Of a DNA stretch of 64,000 bases, positions 1-13,600 are shown one piece after another. Made by a program: the position numbers and the translations under genes. Source of the stretch: Apostichopus japonicus (lineage: Eukaryota; Echinodermata; Holothuroidea; Aspidochirotida; Stichopodidae); contig NC_092564.1 in the NCBI RefSeq assembly GCF_037975245.1, positions 23,570,484 to 23,634,483 of the forward strand, written 5' to 3'. Position 1 is the first letter of the stretch. Each line of letters opens with the position of its first letter. Below the pieces are notes generated by a model. That model worked only from the letters and a program-made list of their open reading frames with translations, did no database searches and was not told where the DNA came from.

Positions 1-1483
1 GAACAACAGCACATTTAAACTCCCGTTACCTTGAATATCATAAATACTGTACTTGAGCAAGACTACTCACGATTTACTTGTAACGTACAAGTTTAATTAT
101 TCACAAAAAGTTTACTGAATGATTACAAATAATTTTGTAAATGTACTTCTGTTTTTCAAAACATCCTTCATATAATATGAAAAAGACTGAAAAATATCAA
201 AGGCTGGTGTGAAACTTCACAAAGAATGAGTCAGCTAATGATGACAAACAAAAATATATTATATAAAAAGTTAAAAACCATGGATTTGCTATTCTATTTA
301 TCACAAAGGGATTACAAGGACATGCAGTACACAGTAAAAGGGACAGAAAAAAGACATAAAGATTGGGGGATAGTGACATAATACGACCCCAGGTTCACGC
401 ATTGGAAAACGATACCTGTATTCCCGAACAAAGAATGAGTTACAGCTAGGCATGCCAACTAATTCAACATTTGATTTGAAATATTAAAGCAGCCCTTCAT
501 TGGCCATGGAAACAAAGTCATTCATTCATTTTGTTGGTCATGCACTTTGTCATGGCCAATTTTAGATGTAATTCGATTTTTTTTCTTTTATTCTTCTTCT
601 TTTTCCCCCCTCTCTCTGTTTAATAACAATCAGTTATATCATGCATCATATCACATCACTTTTCATTCAAAATCAAAATGCAGGAGAAAAAAAATTAAGA
701 ACAGTAGCAGACACTTGGATTTGGGCAAATGAAAACAACGACATTTCGACATAAATTTGGAAGTGTTCGTAACAAAAACTTGGACCAAGATTGTGTTGGC
801 AAAATACGGTATTTGCTGTAGCTCTTTTGAAAGATGAGAATTCAAGCGAGGCCTCGTTGTCCAATGTGTGAATGTTACAAAACTGGCTGAACAGTGCACA
901 AGCCCCAGAATAAATAATCAATCTGTTTTGAAGACTTTTTATTGTTTCTCCTCCACCTTTCTTTCTCCCTTTGTACTCTTCAAACATGGATAGTCATGTA
1001 ACCATGACAACACCAAAACAACGGGGCAAGGTATGACTAATCAGTTTGATGTATATAATATCCCTGTTTTTCCAAAAAAATGTTATTGAAAATATTTTTA
1101 AACAAATTGCATTTGATAGTTTCACATTTGATAGATCTCACATTAATAGAATTGCCATTTGTGGCTTTGAAATGGATCTTCTTCATTTGGAAAAGAAAAT
1201 TATCCAAAATATAACAAAAAATATATTTGAAAGAATAACAGAAATTCCAATCAACATGTGTTGACCTGAAAATCTTTGCTTTTTTACCTCATGAAATATG
1301 AAGGAGCTTTTTATTCCCTTAATCTTTTTGAACTATTTCCTTACTTATGACTGAAATTGGAAGTCTTTAGGAATAAAAACTTTAAGAATGAAGGGGGAAA
1401 ATATAAAACGTAGAGAGAAATTGAAACAGATGGCCTGCTTTATTGTGCATTATTCAACCAGTTTGTCTTTGGTGGGGTCTTAC
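1..1483 (-). other. CELF intron downstream of exon 8 (partial)
   Basis: Non-coding. I see no exon. The stretch is AT-rich with several A- and T-runs, and no RRM3 segment is found. Confidence 0.6.
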
Positions 1484-1612
1484 CCGATGAAGATGGTGCA
1501 ATGGCTGTTTGGAAGCCATTAATGGCCGCCCCTGGGTCTCTCCCATACGCAGGCAAACATTGAGCGGCTGATGGTTGTGAATGGGCAGAATACAAAGCAC
1601 CATTAATTTGTG
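1484..1612 (-). CDS. CELF: CELF coding exon 8 (linker, last exon in window)
   Basis: The exon completes a split serine codon, then reads [20 protein letters not shown] and [20 protein letters not shown]. It is 129 nt, phase 1 at both ends, with acceptor TTACATAG (short pyrimidine tract) and donor GTAAGA. Composition matches the low-complexity linker that precedes RRM3. This is the least family-specific exon and is supported mostly by phase, composition and splice sites. Confidence 0.7.
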
Positions 1613-4600
1613 CTATGTAAGTTGTCAAGCATCACGTATTAGAACCGGTTCCAAATAGATTGAAAAGATGTGTCAGCAGAATTGCAATGGTTGGGAGAGG
1701 GGGTGGTTGGGAGTTGGGGTGGTTGGGAGTTGGGGAAGGTAATTTTGAAACCATTATATACAGCCTTTAAAGAAAAAATTGTTTTCAAAGAGGATTCCTC
1801 CCACGTTACTAAATGAGAAAATTGTGTGTGTGGGGGGGGGGTGTTAATTCCTGGATTAGTCATGGTAGTTGTTGAAGGTAATATTAAACAGAGGCCTACT
1901 TAAAGTTACTCAAGTTTCCTTTTCATAGACCTCTGTTGTCTTTGCACAGAATTATTATTTTGAGGAAACCTACATTTTATGAGCACCACAGGATAACTAG
2001 TGTTTAAAAGAGGTTTTTGCAGAAAAGTACCGGGGGTACTAGGGAATATATACATTTAATCAGAGGTTACTATATATAATTCTTAGCATTTGATAACAGC
2101 AGAGTGAATTTCAAGGGAGCTGCCCTTGGCAATAGTCTCTTTGACTTAAGACCAAAGTAGTTCAATTTCATTACAAACCTATTAAATTACTGACCCATTT
2201 TTTAATTTCCGACCCATTTACTTAACGAGCTGTGATGCACGCTACCAAAAGATACCATTCGACTATCTTTAGGATACATCGCGAGTTCTGAAATTCCATC
2301 GATTGGAAGGCTTTCAGACAGTTTAAGACATTTCCTTTAATAATACACACATTTGATTGATTTAGTTCAAAGACTATAAAGCGTGGATGTTTACAAGAAA
2401 TAGTCAGCTTGGCTCATCTTGATGATGTTGGAATTAATCCAAAAGCCACATCAGTTCACCACCATAGGCTCTAAGATATCAATTCATATTATATATATTA
2501 TATAAATTACATATATATTATATATATATATTATATTACTATATTATATATTTTACATATATATTACATATATATATATATATAACAATATACCTATATT
2601 TTAGCAGTGCAGAAAAGCAGCTGCCTATAAAAGCAAGCTCTACTTCTTGTTTTTTTTTCCCCCCTCTTTTTTCGGTACGAGGAAGGAAAATCTAGAAAAT
2701 GGAAGAAAGCGGGGAAAAAGAGGTGGAAGCACTTACATAGTCCAGACACTTGAGGAGATTCTCGAGATGGGGAGTGGAGGATAAACGGCTCGCTGCCGGG
2801 TGGAATGGTGGTGAATCCATTCATGGTGGCAGCAGCATTGAAGTGGTTCATCTGAGCTGTGGCTAGTGCCGTCATGGGATTGGCAATGTAGTTTGGATTG
2901 GCAGTGACAATGGCCTGTTGCTGCATTAACTGCAAGAAGAAAGAAACAAAATGATCAAGTGAAGAGAATTGGCCTGAACTGTGAGCTATCGTTATCTATA
3001 AAACAAAATCTTGGTCTAGTTGAACATATATACTTTTCATATATTTTAATATACACTTTATATTTACGACTATCCTACATTTATTAAGCTCCCACAAGAT
3101 AACCCCAAGCCTTTGAAGGAAGTAATTATCTCAGAATTAAGTCTGCTTCAAAATGCCATCATGTAACCCTAATACACATCCCCTCCCTCTATCCATTTAA
3201 CCCAATCCACATTCCCTCCCCCCCCCCCTCTTTCCACTGTGATTAAACATAAACATACAGGATAACACTGGCATTGCATCTGTGTTAGAACTTAACAAGC
3301 CACTCCTCATTTCTTGTACTAAGCCTTACATAGATTACACAGAATTTCACCATTCAACTCAATGTAATGTCCATATACAGCAAAATCTGCACACACAGGT
3401 GATGCAATGAACGCAAGTCAAAGCGTAATCTTACATTTCTGCGAACAACATCCAATTTAATATGAGCTACGACACAGCTGCACCTAGACTTACAGTTTAA
3501 TATCAGAGCACTTTGCCGAAATATCCATTAGTACTAGAAAATTCGATACAGAGAAAAGTTGTTTTCTTTAACCACAAGTCCTTTTATATTTCTGGGGTTA
3601 TTTCAGCATTTTTTTTTAAACTTGTGGATTGGATATTAATGCAACATGACAGGATAATTAGCAATAGCGATGCTCGATCTAGTGGGTCGGCCATTTTGTT
3701 TAAAATTATTGGCTATATCTCTTGGTTTTCCTTCCTTATTTTTCAGATTATAACTGAACACTTGGATCTCATGGGCGCAGTTAATGAATGTAAAAGGATA
3801 AGTTGAGGATGGCATAGTAGTCAAGCAGAATAATGAGGCAGATGAACATGAAATATTAAGTTTTTTTAGAGTTCCAACAGTAATTTAAACCATGACTCTG
3901 CTCTAGACCTCTTAATCTAGTGAGAAATGAGGGAGATGGGGCGTGGGAGGGGAGTGTAGATTTATAAGGGGGGTAGGGAGAGGTGTAGGTGGAAAAATTA
4001 TGAGACAGATGTGCATTGTGAAGACTAAATAAATACACATACTCAGTGTCTATTTATGACTTACTACTGTACAAACACGTGAATGTGCTTCTCATGAGTT
4101 TATAAAAAAGCCATAACCTCAGCAAAATTATTCCATCTTGTATAAATCAGCACAATAAAATTTGATTTTGGGAATTAATTACTGTCATATTACTCGATAT
4201 ATGAAACCATTTTCTCTTCCAACTTATTTCACTTTTCGTTCCCAAGTTGGTATTTGTTTTTTAGTTACTAAGTGGACAACAAAAGAACAAAAGACTACTT
4301 CAAAGGGGATTCTCGTGAATAACGAACAAAGTATAATTTTTTGTTTAATTTAGTCCATTTGGCAAATTTGGCCTCTTCCGACTTTTTCTTCTTTCTTTAC
4401 GATAAATTATAAAATTTTCTACTCAATGGAGCCTTTTGTTAACCATATCATCCTACATCGAATGAGAATACTGAACCAGAACAGAATGTAAGAGAGAAGA
4501 TATGATTCCATACTGCTTGAGTGTATGCAGCTGCTTGGTTGTGGGCGTTGAGTGGGGCAAAGACCAACGGGTTCAACGTGAAACCGGTCATGGCGGACAT

Positions 4601-7600
4601 GCTGTTCATGTTCTGACGGAGCTGCCTCTCCTTCTCAGTCTCCGCGAGCTTCACCACCAGGCTCGGCATCTGGCCCTGAAAAGGGGGTAACAAGGGGGTA
4701 ACCATCAAAATAAAATCAGGTGAACAGAATAAGGGGTTATTAGAGTAGGTGGGGTATGGTTGAAGAGAAGAAAGAGGGGTGGGTGGTGGGGGGGGGGAAT
4801 GGAAAGCAAAGGGCATTGATAGAGGTACAGACAGATGAAAGGGGATAATTTACAAAGAGGGTAAGGGGTAGCAGTAACAGAACACAGAGGAATTTGAACA
4901 AGAAATGTGGGAAAGATTAAACAACGAGTGAGAAACATGGAAATACGACAAAGAAGGAAGAGACAGGAAAAGATGAAGATAGGATAGCGAGGGGGAAAAG
5001 AGAATCATGGAGGAGGAGCAATAAGGAGGGAGAAAGTGAGAGAGAAATTAATTGATACATATTTTTAAAGTCTCTTGTATTAATTGTGAATCATTGATTA
5101 TTACGATTATTATGATTAATACTGACAGGTATGATCCAACAATAATACACAGAATAACTAAATGCAAAAACAATAATTATACTCTACCAACAAGACAAAA
5201 ACATAGAAACAGGTTCACTCCAGAGTTCACACGATTAAGAAGAGATGGCTGTAATCAGATGTTTGAACCAACACCCCACTCACCCCCACCTCCCCCCCCC
5301 CCCGGTATGTATTGTTTCTGTTTGATTTTGGTTCTTCTCTTCTAAAACTTTTTTTAAGAGGGAGCAGAATTGGTGGTAAGGATCAGAGAGGCTATCCCTG
5401 TCTATTCAAATGATAGAGTAGGTCTACTGATGAGGGTAATTTAATCTATGTATAGTGCTACTGTTTAATTTAAAGAGGCATGCATGTGTCACTGTACTCC
5501 TCTGTTTGTGTTCAGTTAGTGGCATACAATCACATAACAATAACACAGACACCACTGGGTCAACCCTGTGTGTATAATAAACTAAGAACACACAGCATAA
5601 AGTACAATGTAGTTTGGTAACATTCCTAACAGATCAATCGAAGGTCTGCTTAAGTCGTTAATTCTCTCATGTCGTTGGCATACCTTGCGATTGGTTTTCA
5701 TATCCACACTTTTATATACTGCAACTTTATGTGCAGATTGTTGGAGAGCTTTCATGTGGAACATTTCCCCAATATTTTATATCGCATTCCAAGTCAAGAT
5801 GTTGCAAGTAAAATCGGTCATATGAAGAAATGTCTCTCTTCGAGTTGCCAAGGAGCACATGCAGTCAGGCAAAATGTTCAGGCAGCAGCATAATTCAATT
5901 CTTTATGCATGCACTGTGACCTCTATGTGTATTGTGTGGGCTTTAGTAACTCCCCTTAGCCAGATATTCCCCTCCCTCCCTCCCTAACTCCCACCTGAAT
6001 CGATCACCACTCCTTCCCTACTCAAAACCTCCTACTTCCCTTCCCCTCCATTCTCTGAACTTGTTATTTCTCATTTCAATATCCTTACTTATTTTTGCTT
6101 TTACATTTAAACACATTTTCATGTATGAAAAGTCCAGAAAATATGTTTCTCTTTTTTGCCATATTTTTCTTTTTGCAACCCTAATCACTATGTAACATGC
6201 ACTACATTTATAAACAAAAAACAAGAAGGGGGGGAGTTTGTTTTCTATTTACGAAAATAACTTTAACAATTAAGGCTCTGTCCTCTTATAATGGCTGAAA
6301 TATGAAAATAGGTTTTTGAATATTATGTATAAAAAATTAACAAGAAGGGTTCAAAGTCAAGGTCCATCCATCCCTTTAGAATAAAAAAAAAAAAAAAAAC
6401 ATTTGTTCTTAATGCACATCAAAGTTATGTAAGAAAAAAAAAACACAATTGCAAATATACCACATATACTAAATAACTCTGATCTGTGAATTGGCTCCAT
6501 CCACATACTGTACACTGTACTCGAAGACGGACAACTTTCAAGCACGCAAGGCTGTATTGGTTCTACTCAACGTACACCTACGCACTCATGCTCGATATAC
6601 AAGGACAATTACTGTTCGGCTGTGTAAAAAGACTCCCACGTACTGAAGAATAGTTAGGACAAAAGTATCACCAATATTCATAGAATACAAGATTTTAGGA
6701 CTCGTTTCACAATGATCACATGTGCAAAATGTGTTTCACGTTGAAGCTGCTAGAATACTTCCCGACCGCTGCTTTCGGCTGTAACGGATCTCTTCAAGCG
6801 CGATCAAAATTTATGTGCACCAGATGGCCACATCTTTGCCTGTCTTCTCTATAGTCCAAATTTGATAATCCGAGTTTGGCATATCTGCTTTGTCACGTCA
6901 AAGCAACAAAACCCCCCATCCATTCGGCATAGAGAGCAAAGTTATGATAACGCGCTGGCTTTTTTTAAATCTTTTTATTGATGGCTTGAGAGATTGCAAA
7001 CCACCTGTTTCAATATTTTGCTTAATATTTCATTTGAGTTTGGCCTTGAATTCAGCCCAAAGATAATTTTCTTTCTTTCTTTTCAAACATTTTTGCGCTA
7101 TGCCGGCCCCTCTCCATCCCCCTCCCTCCCCCTCCCCCTCTCTCCCTACCAGCATGAATTTTGCAGTTATAAGCCATGAGATCATTTTAACTCAAATAAC
7201 ACTGACTAGACCATTAGAGGGGGTTTTTTCCCAGCATTTTTCGTTATAAATTTTAATCTAAACAATTAAGCAACAAAAACAATGTCTTCTCCATCAAGGC
7301 TTTGCTTATTCTGTCTGAAGATTGATTTTTTTTTTATAACTCCCCAACCCTCCCCCCACCCTCCACCCGGCTCTCTTTCTCAATAAAATTCAGCAATTGC
7401 TATTATTATCTCCTTATGGGAACTATCACAACCATCGGGAGAGGTATTGCTAGCAGCTTTAACCATTCTCTAGATGAACCATGTCTGAACCACAAGTATT
7501 ACCACCACCATCTCTAACACATAGGGTACCTTAATGGTGCAGAGGCTGCCATCTGGCCAACACCTGGCAGGACCAAGGGTACCCAAAAGGGGGAGAAGAG

Positions 7601-10600
7601 AGGGAAATATGGTATCAAAAGATGGAAAAAATGGAGGTGTCTTCCCATAATCCTAATATCATGTTTCCTGATACAACAAAGTGTTTTATGCAATTCACAT
7701 TTGGGCATGCATGGGCTTGGGCACTTTCATTCGAATGAGCCGAACCCATGAAAATTGAAACATTTGTTGTGAAAAATAAACTTTATTCTTTCTCATTTTC
7801 CATATATCCATGAGCCTTGCCTCTCTCTCTCTCTCTCGTACGAATTGCAAAGAAAATAGAAAAGCAATCATAACAAAATTTACTCAAAAAGAAATATCTA
7901 TCTAACTCTGGTTAAGTTAGCCAAAATGTACAATCTTTTGTTCGCATTCTACACCAGAAAGTATTCAATGTTTCTAGCATTAAAAGTATAATCTTGCAAA
8001 GAATGGACTATGAATATAAACCCAAAATAACTGTTTCTGACCATGCAAGATAACTAGATTCAGAGAAAAATTAAAGGAAGCATATATCCAAGACTGAAAC
8101 ATTTTTTAACAAATCTCAAAACATTAGCCAAATACTGCTTCTAGAGAAGAATATCAACTAACAACCCTGATAGACTACACTCAAGTGGAAATGTTTCTTA
8201 GGTAAAGCAGCTGGATGATATTATCGTTAGACTTAAACACATCACTGACTTCCACTGGCAAACAGATTCTCTCAAAATTGGGCAACTTTGGGGCAAATAG
8301 AGGATTTCTAGTCATGCTCCCAAAATAAAATCTTGCCAGGAAAATTTGCTCTTCTAGCTGGTGGAAATACCAATTTCCATGCAAAGTAGACTAGGCTAGG
8401 TACATGAAAAGAATAAATGTTAGGCTAGGTATCTATAGGTAAAGAATAAATGTTAGGCTAGGTACAGGTAAAGAATAAATGTTAGGCTAGGTACAGGTAA
8501 AGAATAAATGTAAGGCTAGGTACAAGTAAAGAATAAATGTTAGGCTAGGTACAGGTAAAAGAATAATTGTTGATATCTGTTCTGACAAGTAACAACTTTC
8601 AAAAGGTAATTTGCATATATGTTTTAAAAAATAATGCAAAAACATCATAATCACAAATATTTTCTGCTCAATGCCTAGATATGCCTCACTCGGAAAACTA
8701 AGCGCTGCAATTTAAATATGCCACCAAGCAATATTTTCATTGATTGTATGTTCAAAGCATTTTTACAACAATCTCAAATACTCACAGGAAGAGGTGTGAA
8801 ACTCTGAATGGCAGCTTGAGCCTCCTTCTTGGCACTGAATTTAACAAATGCACATCCTGTAATGAAATTTGAAAAGATTAAAAAGGTTGAAAATGATTCA
8901 AACATCGAATCTTAATCGGTACTACAAATGTCTTCGATGGATGACCACGATTATCCAGAAACACTCAGATATAATATGAATGAGGATCCAAGCTGAGGCT
9001 ATAAAGATTTCCCCACCACCCACAAGGCTCTACCCTGCCCCTCCACCACCCACAAGCTCTACCCACCCCTCCCCCACCCCCACATATGGAATTCATGTTT
9101 ACCTTTACGGTATGTTATTTATATGCTGTCGCTATGTCAAATCATAATAATTTTAAAATCAGATCTGCGGTTTGTAGACTCACATTCCATTCGTAACACC
9201 AAAAACAAACCAATAGAATGTCTTGCTTTGGGTAGAAACGATGCTGTTTACATACAAATTCCATGGATACCCACAAATAGTTTGTTTCATCCTTTTATTA
9301 AAATGTACAGTAGAAGGGCATACCCATGACACACATTTTGTACCACAGTATCCAATGTATTTCAGACCAAAGGTCAGCTTAATATTTTAGCCATCGAATG
9401 GAAGACATGACCCATTAACGTGACATATCATCAGGCTTACATTTTGGCAATTTGATGATTTATCTACCCAAACATGGTGATACAGAGGATGAGATGGTGA
9501 GGAGGAATGAAATGGGGGGGGGGGGGAAGGGAGGGGGAAAGGAGTGGGAAGGGAGGGGGGCAGCTGCTTGTAACTATCCATAAAAACAGGCAGAAATCAA
9601 AACCAATATTATGGAATCATTCCAATTTTTATGTCTAACAAGTACTTCTAAGCATACATTAGTGCATACATGTTATCACTTGCCATTCCATTGTGTATTG
9701 CTGTACATAACAAATTATAGCCTGGCTCTGCACAAATGAGTAGCATTTCAGACAGCTTCAAACGTTTGCAACAAATTTATAAACAGTTGTAAAACTACCG
9801 CAGAGCAGCATGAGTTCCATGCTGATAATCCCAGTCTTTTCTTTCTTCGCAGGGCTAATGTGGTGGAAAGGGATGATTTTAGAGGCAGTAATCAGAAACG
9901 GAATTAGACCAATTTGCGGTTTAAATCTGACGCGCAGGGTACTAATAGCCTCAAGTATGCATGAAATGCTGGAATACATGCAATCAATGGTACAGTATAA
10001 ATCGTCACATATGGAAAATTGTTTTCTTTTTAAAAAGGAAAAAGACAAAAAAAAAATAATAAAAATAAAAATAGGGGGAAAATAATCATGAGAAAGTGAT
10101 TAAGAGGTCGCAAAGCGTAGCTGATCGGCTATAAATTCATCTGACAAGCTCTATTGTAGAGGATTGCTAGACTGTGTGTAAATCCTAGTACTAGTAAATG
10201 AGATGACCTACGTATCTAGAGCTCACCCAGCATTTTGAGGCAGAGTGGACCAAGGAATACTCTGTCACATGTCAGCAATTTTGTTTTAACTAGATAATTA
10301 CTTGTATTTTCCATCAAACCCACATCCTCCCTCCCTTCTCCATCACCTCTTGATTTTTCAATTATAGGCCTAGGTATAAAAATGCTATACAGTACAATGG
10401 TATATTGTGCTCTTTATGCAGCACCTGACCCTCTCCTCTATGCATTCCCTTCTCCCTTGCCCCTCCCTCCCCCATCCACCCAACCCCCCTTCTTACACTG
10501 CTCCATCATCTTGTTCATTATACATACATAGACTTTAGCAAGTACACAGTGTTTTGCACAATCCAGTATATATGGTTACAGTACAATCTTGATTTTTGGA

Positions 10601-13600
10601 AATTCATATAATTAAGTGAGTGTATTTACACTCTTCTACGACACCATACCAGCAGGAATCAGGCATTAAAAACTAAACCACATGTACTAACGATGATTGT
10701 TATAATTCTCTAGTACACACAGCCCACAGCTATACTAAATATTTAATAGGAAATTAACTTTTCTCATTATAATAGCATGGATGATGTTCTGTCAGCCTAC
10801 CATTTGAACAGTATCAAAAAACTATGAGCTATAACATTCCATGGTTATTCTCTTTATGGGCAAACAATATTAAACATTGAAATTGATACCAAATCAAGCT
10901 AAACTTGCCAAAAGGCAAAGAATGATTTATATGTTTCAGTGGTAAACTTTGAACTATGAAATATCTCAGTCAGTCAGTCATTCAGCCAATCAGTCAATAA
11001 GTCATTCAGCCAATCAGTCAGTCAGTCAGTCAGTCAGTCAGTCAGTCAGTCAGTCAGTCAGTCAGTCAGTCAGTCAGTCAGTCAGTCAGCCAGTCCATCA
11101 GTCAGCCAGTCTGTCAGTCAACCAGCCAGCCAGTCATTCAGCCAGCCAGCCAGTCAGTCAGTCAGTCAGTGAGTTAGTCAGTCAGTCAGTCAGTCAGTCA
11201 GTCAGATAGCCATTAAACAGATGACAATGTATGTTAATCTGAACTTTATAGGGGATACTGTAGCTGCAGCCATATCACTTTGTCACATATAGAGAACCGG
11301 TGTAGTATGTATCTACTTAAAATCCGCTCAGTACGCTATTGGTTTGCATTGGTACTTGTTTTGCTTTCTACGTACACCGACGCTAAAAGCCGAGCAGATG
11401 TACAAATGTTGCGTTATTGAATTTCTCGAAAGCTGCTCAAAGATCTGAAGCACATATAAGAACAGATCTCCAATTGTGCAACGCAAATCAATAACTCATT
11501 TTGCAAACACCTTGCCACGACTTCTTCGGTATAGCTCAGGGCCGTTGGATTGCCTATAGTATGTGATGATGCATGCTCACTCGCTCGCTCGCTCGCTCGC
11601 TGCTGTGCTGTTAAAAGTTTCCTGTGTCCCCATGCATATATTTGGGCTGTTTGATTAGCCTCCCTTTTCTTGGCATCCCTCAAGCTACTAATTTCATATG
11701 CATAACAACCGCAGGCCTTAGTTTACATGCATGAGTACTCTCTGTCGCAAGGGTACAATTTCCATCCACGCGGTGAATAACGCAAATTTATTAACGTTGA
11801 TCCATGATTCACCGTTTTTGTAAAATTCTATGGTAAACTTACACACAAGAGCGTTACAGCTATAGGCATCGTTATTTGGATTTTCATCACAGGCGGAAGG
11901 GGTACAATAGTAAAGTACATGTAAAGCCTATACATACTGCATGCAGGTTAAGCAGTGAATGGTCAAGATAATTTCTTCATTAGCATACAAATTTGCAGCC
12001 TCTCTGCCAAGTTTCCATTGTGTAAAAAGCCATGAACATTCCTCAGAAGCAAAATGCGATCAATTTAGTCAATAATTGGCAACTTCATCAATTATTCAAA
12101 GAGATGTGACTGACTACAGGAGAAAAATTACTCTTGGTCACGTTTTCCCGAGTTTTGATATAAATTATATTTCATATTTCTAAAAATTTCATCAGAAATC
12201 TTCGATACAAAATTAAACATCAACATTTATCATACGTTAAACAAGATGGAGTACTCCAAAGCGATCTCTTAAATTTTGTTTACACGCTTCCATTTTTAAC
12301 AATCTCAGGTGTTTTTAACATTCCTTCTACTGATAGATAGATACTCATCAATTCACCCTCAAGTAACTTCTCTGAAGTAACTTCTCAGAAGTAACTTCTA
12401 ACCCAAATGCTGTAATTTTGTTACAGTTCTTAATTTTGTTTGGAGATTTGCTCTCGGCATAACGACACTCGGGTATTAAGTATCCAGTATTTAATTCAAG
12501 GGATGAAAATTGTGACCATTGCAAAAGGAGATAGAAAATGAAAAAACAACTAATTGGGTAAAGAAGTTGGGTAATTAAAGAATCAACAAGCAACCCATCT
12601 GCATTTGTTTGAACCATGTGTATTGTTTTTCTTACCTTTACTCACGTTCTCCGCATCTCTTAGTACTGTGCATTCCTCAATTTTACCAAAACGGGTGAAG
12701 ATCGCCTTGACGTCTTCTTCGGTTTGATGTTTGGCCAACATTCCTACAAATATTTTGCGGTCTTCTACAAAAAGAAATTTATAAAGAGGATCATTTTACT
12801 AATGTGGTAGTCCACAATATCATCTTCCCCTCTCCCCTCTCCCCCCCCCCTCTCTTCCACATGTATCCCATCTTCTGTGGATGAACAACCTACATTGTAT
12901 ATTACTCACTGGGATTAACTGTCTGACAATAAATCAAATGGTAAATGTCACTACCCATAAACACGGTAGTGCAAGAAGGAATGGAAATGACGGTGAACCG
13001 ATTGCAGAAATGAAAACAACAAAAACGGAGCGCACAAAATAAAATATTAATGCAAACATTTGTAGTGTAGTTGTATATTACAAATGGGTGTGTGTGTGAG
13101 CTTGGGGAGTTGGGGGTGGGGGAGGGGGGTTGTGGAGGGTTGAAGAGGGAAAGATCCTAAAAACATACGAACCAATGCGATCAATACAAATCATATGATA
13201 AACAAGCTCAAAGAGCAACAAAACAATAAAAGCAATCAATTGCTGAATTTCTCTAAGAAGAAATATGGTTGTTATTTACAAGAAGATGCATTTAGGCCTT
13301 TCTTTTCAAGAAGAACAGACACAATGACAAAAACATCAGTTGAACTGGATCTGTTTTATGATTGAAAAGAAAACCTTACAATTATCTTTGGGAAAGATGT
13401 GGAATCAAAACGATTTATGAATGCTTGAATATAGATATGCACCTTATTCTCAAGATGATTGAAAAGGAGAGTCCAAAGATCAATGCATGTTTTCGTCACT
13501 AGGGACAAATTGCGTGTGGAGAGAAAAATCTGTCAACCTCAAATCGATGGAGATAGTAATATAACATATAGTATATAGCATGCTATTCATAGGGCATTCT

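Noticed and set aside
10949-11209. Ser/Val/Gln repeat protein
   Set aside because: Translation of the GTCA tetranucleotide array, with no splice sites, homology or codon signal.
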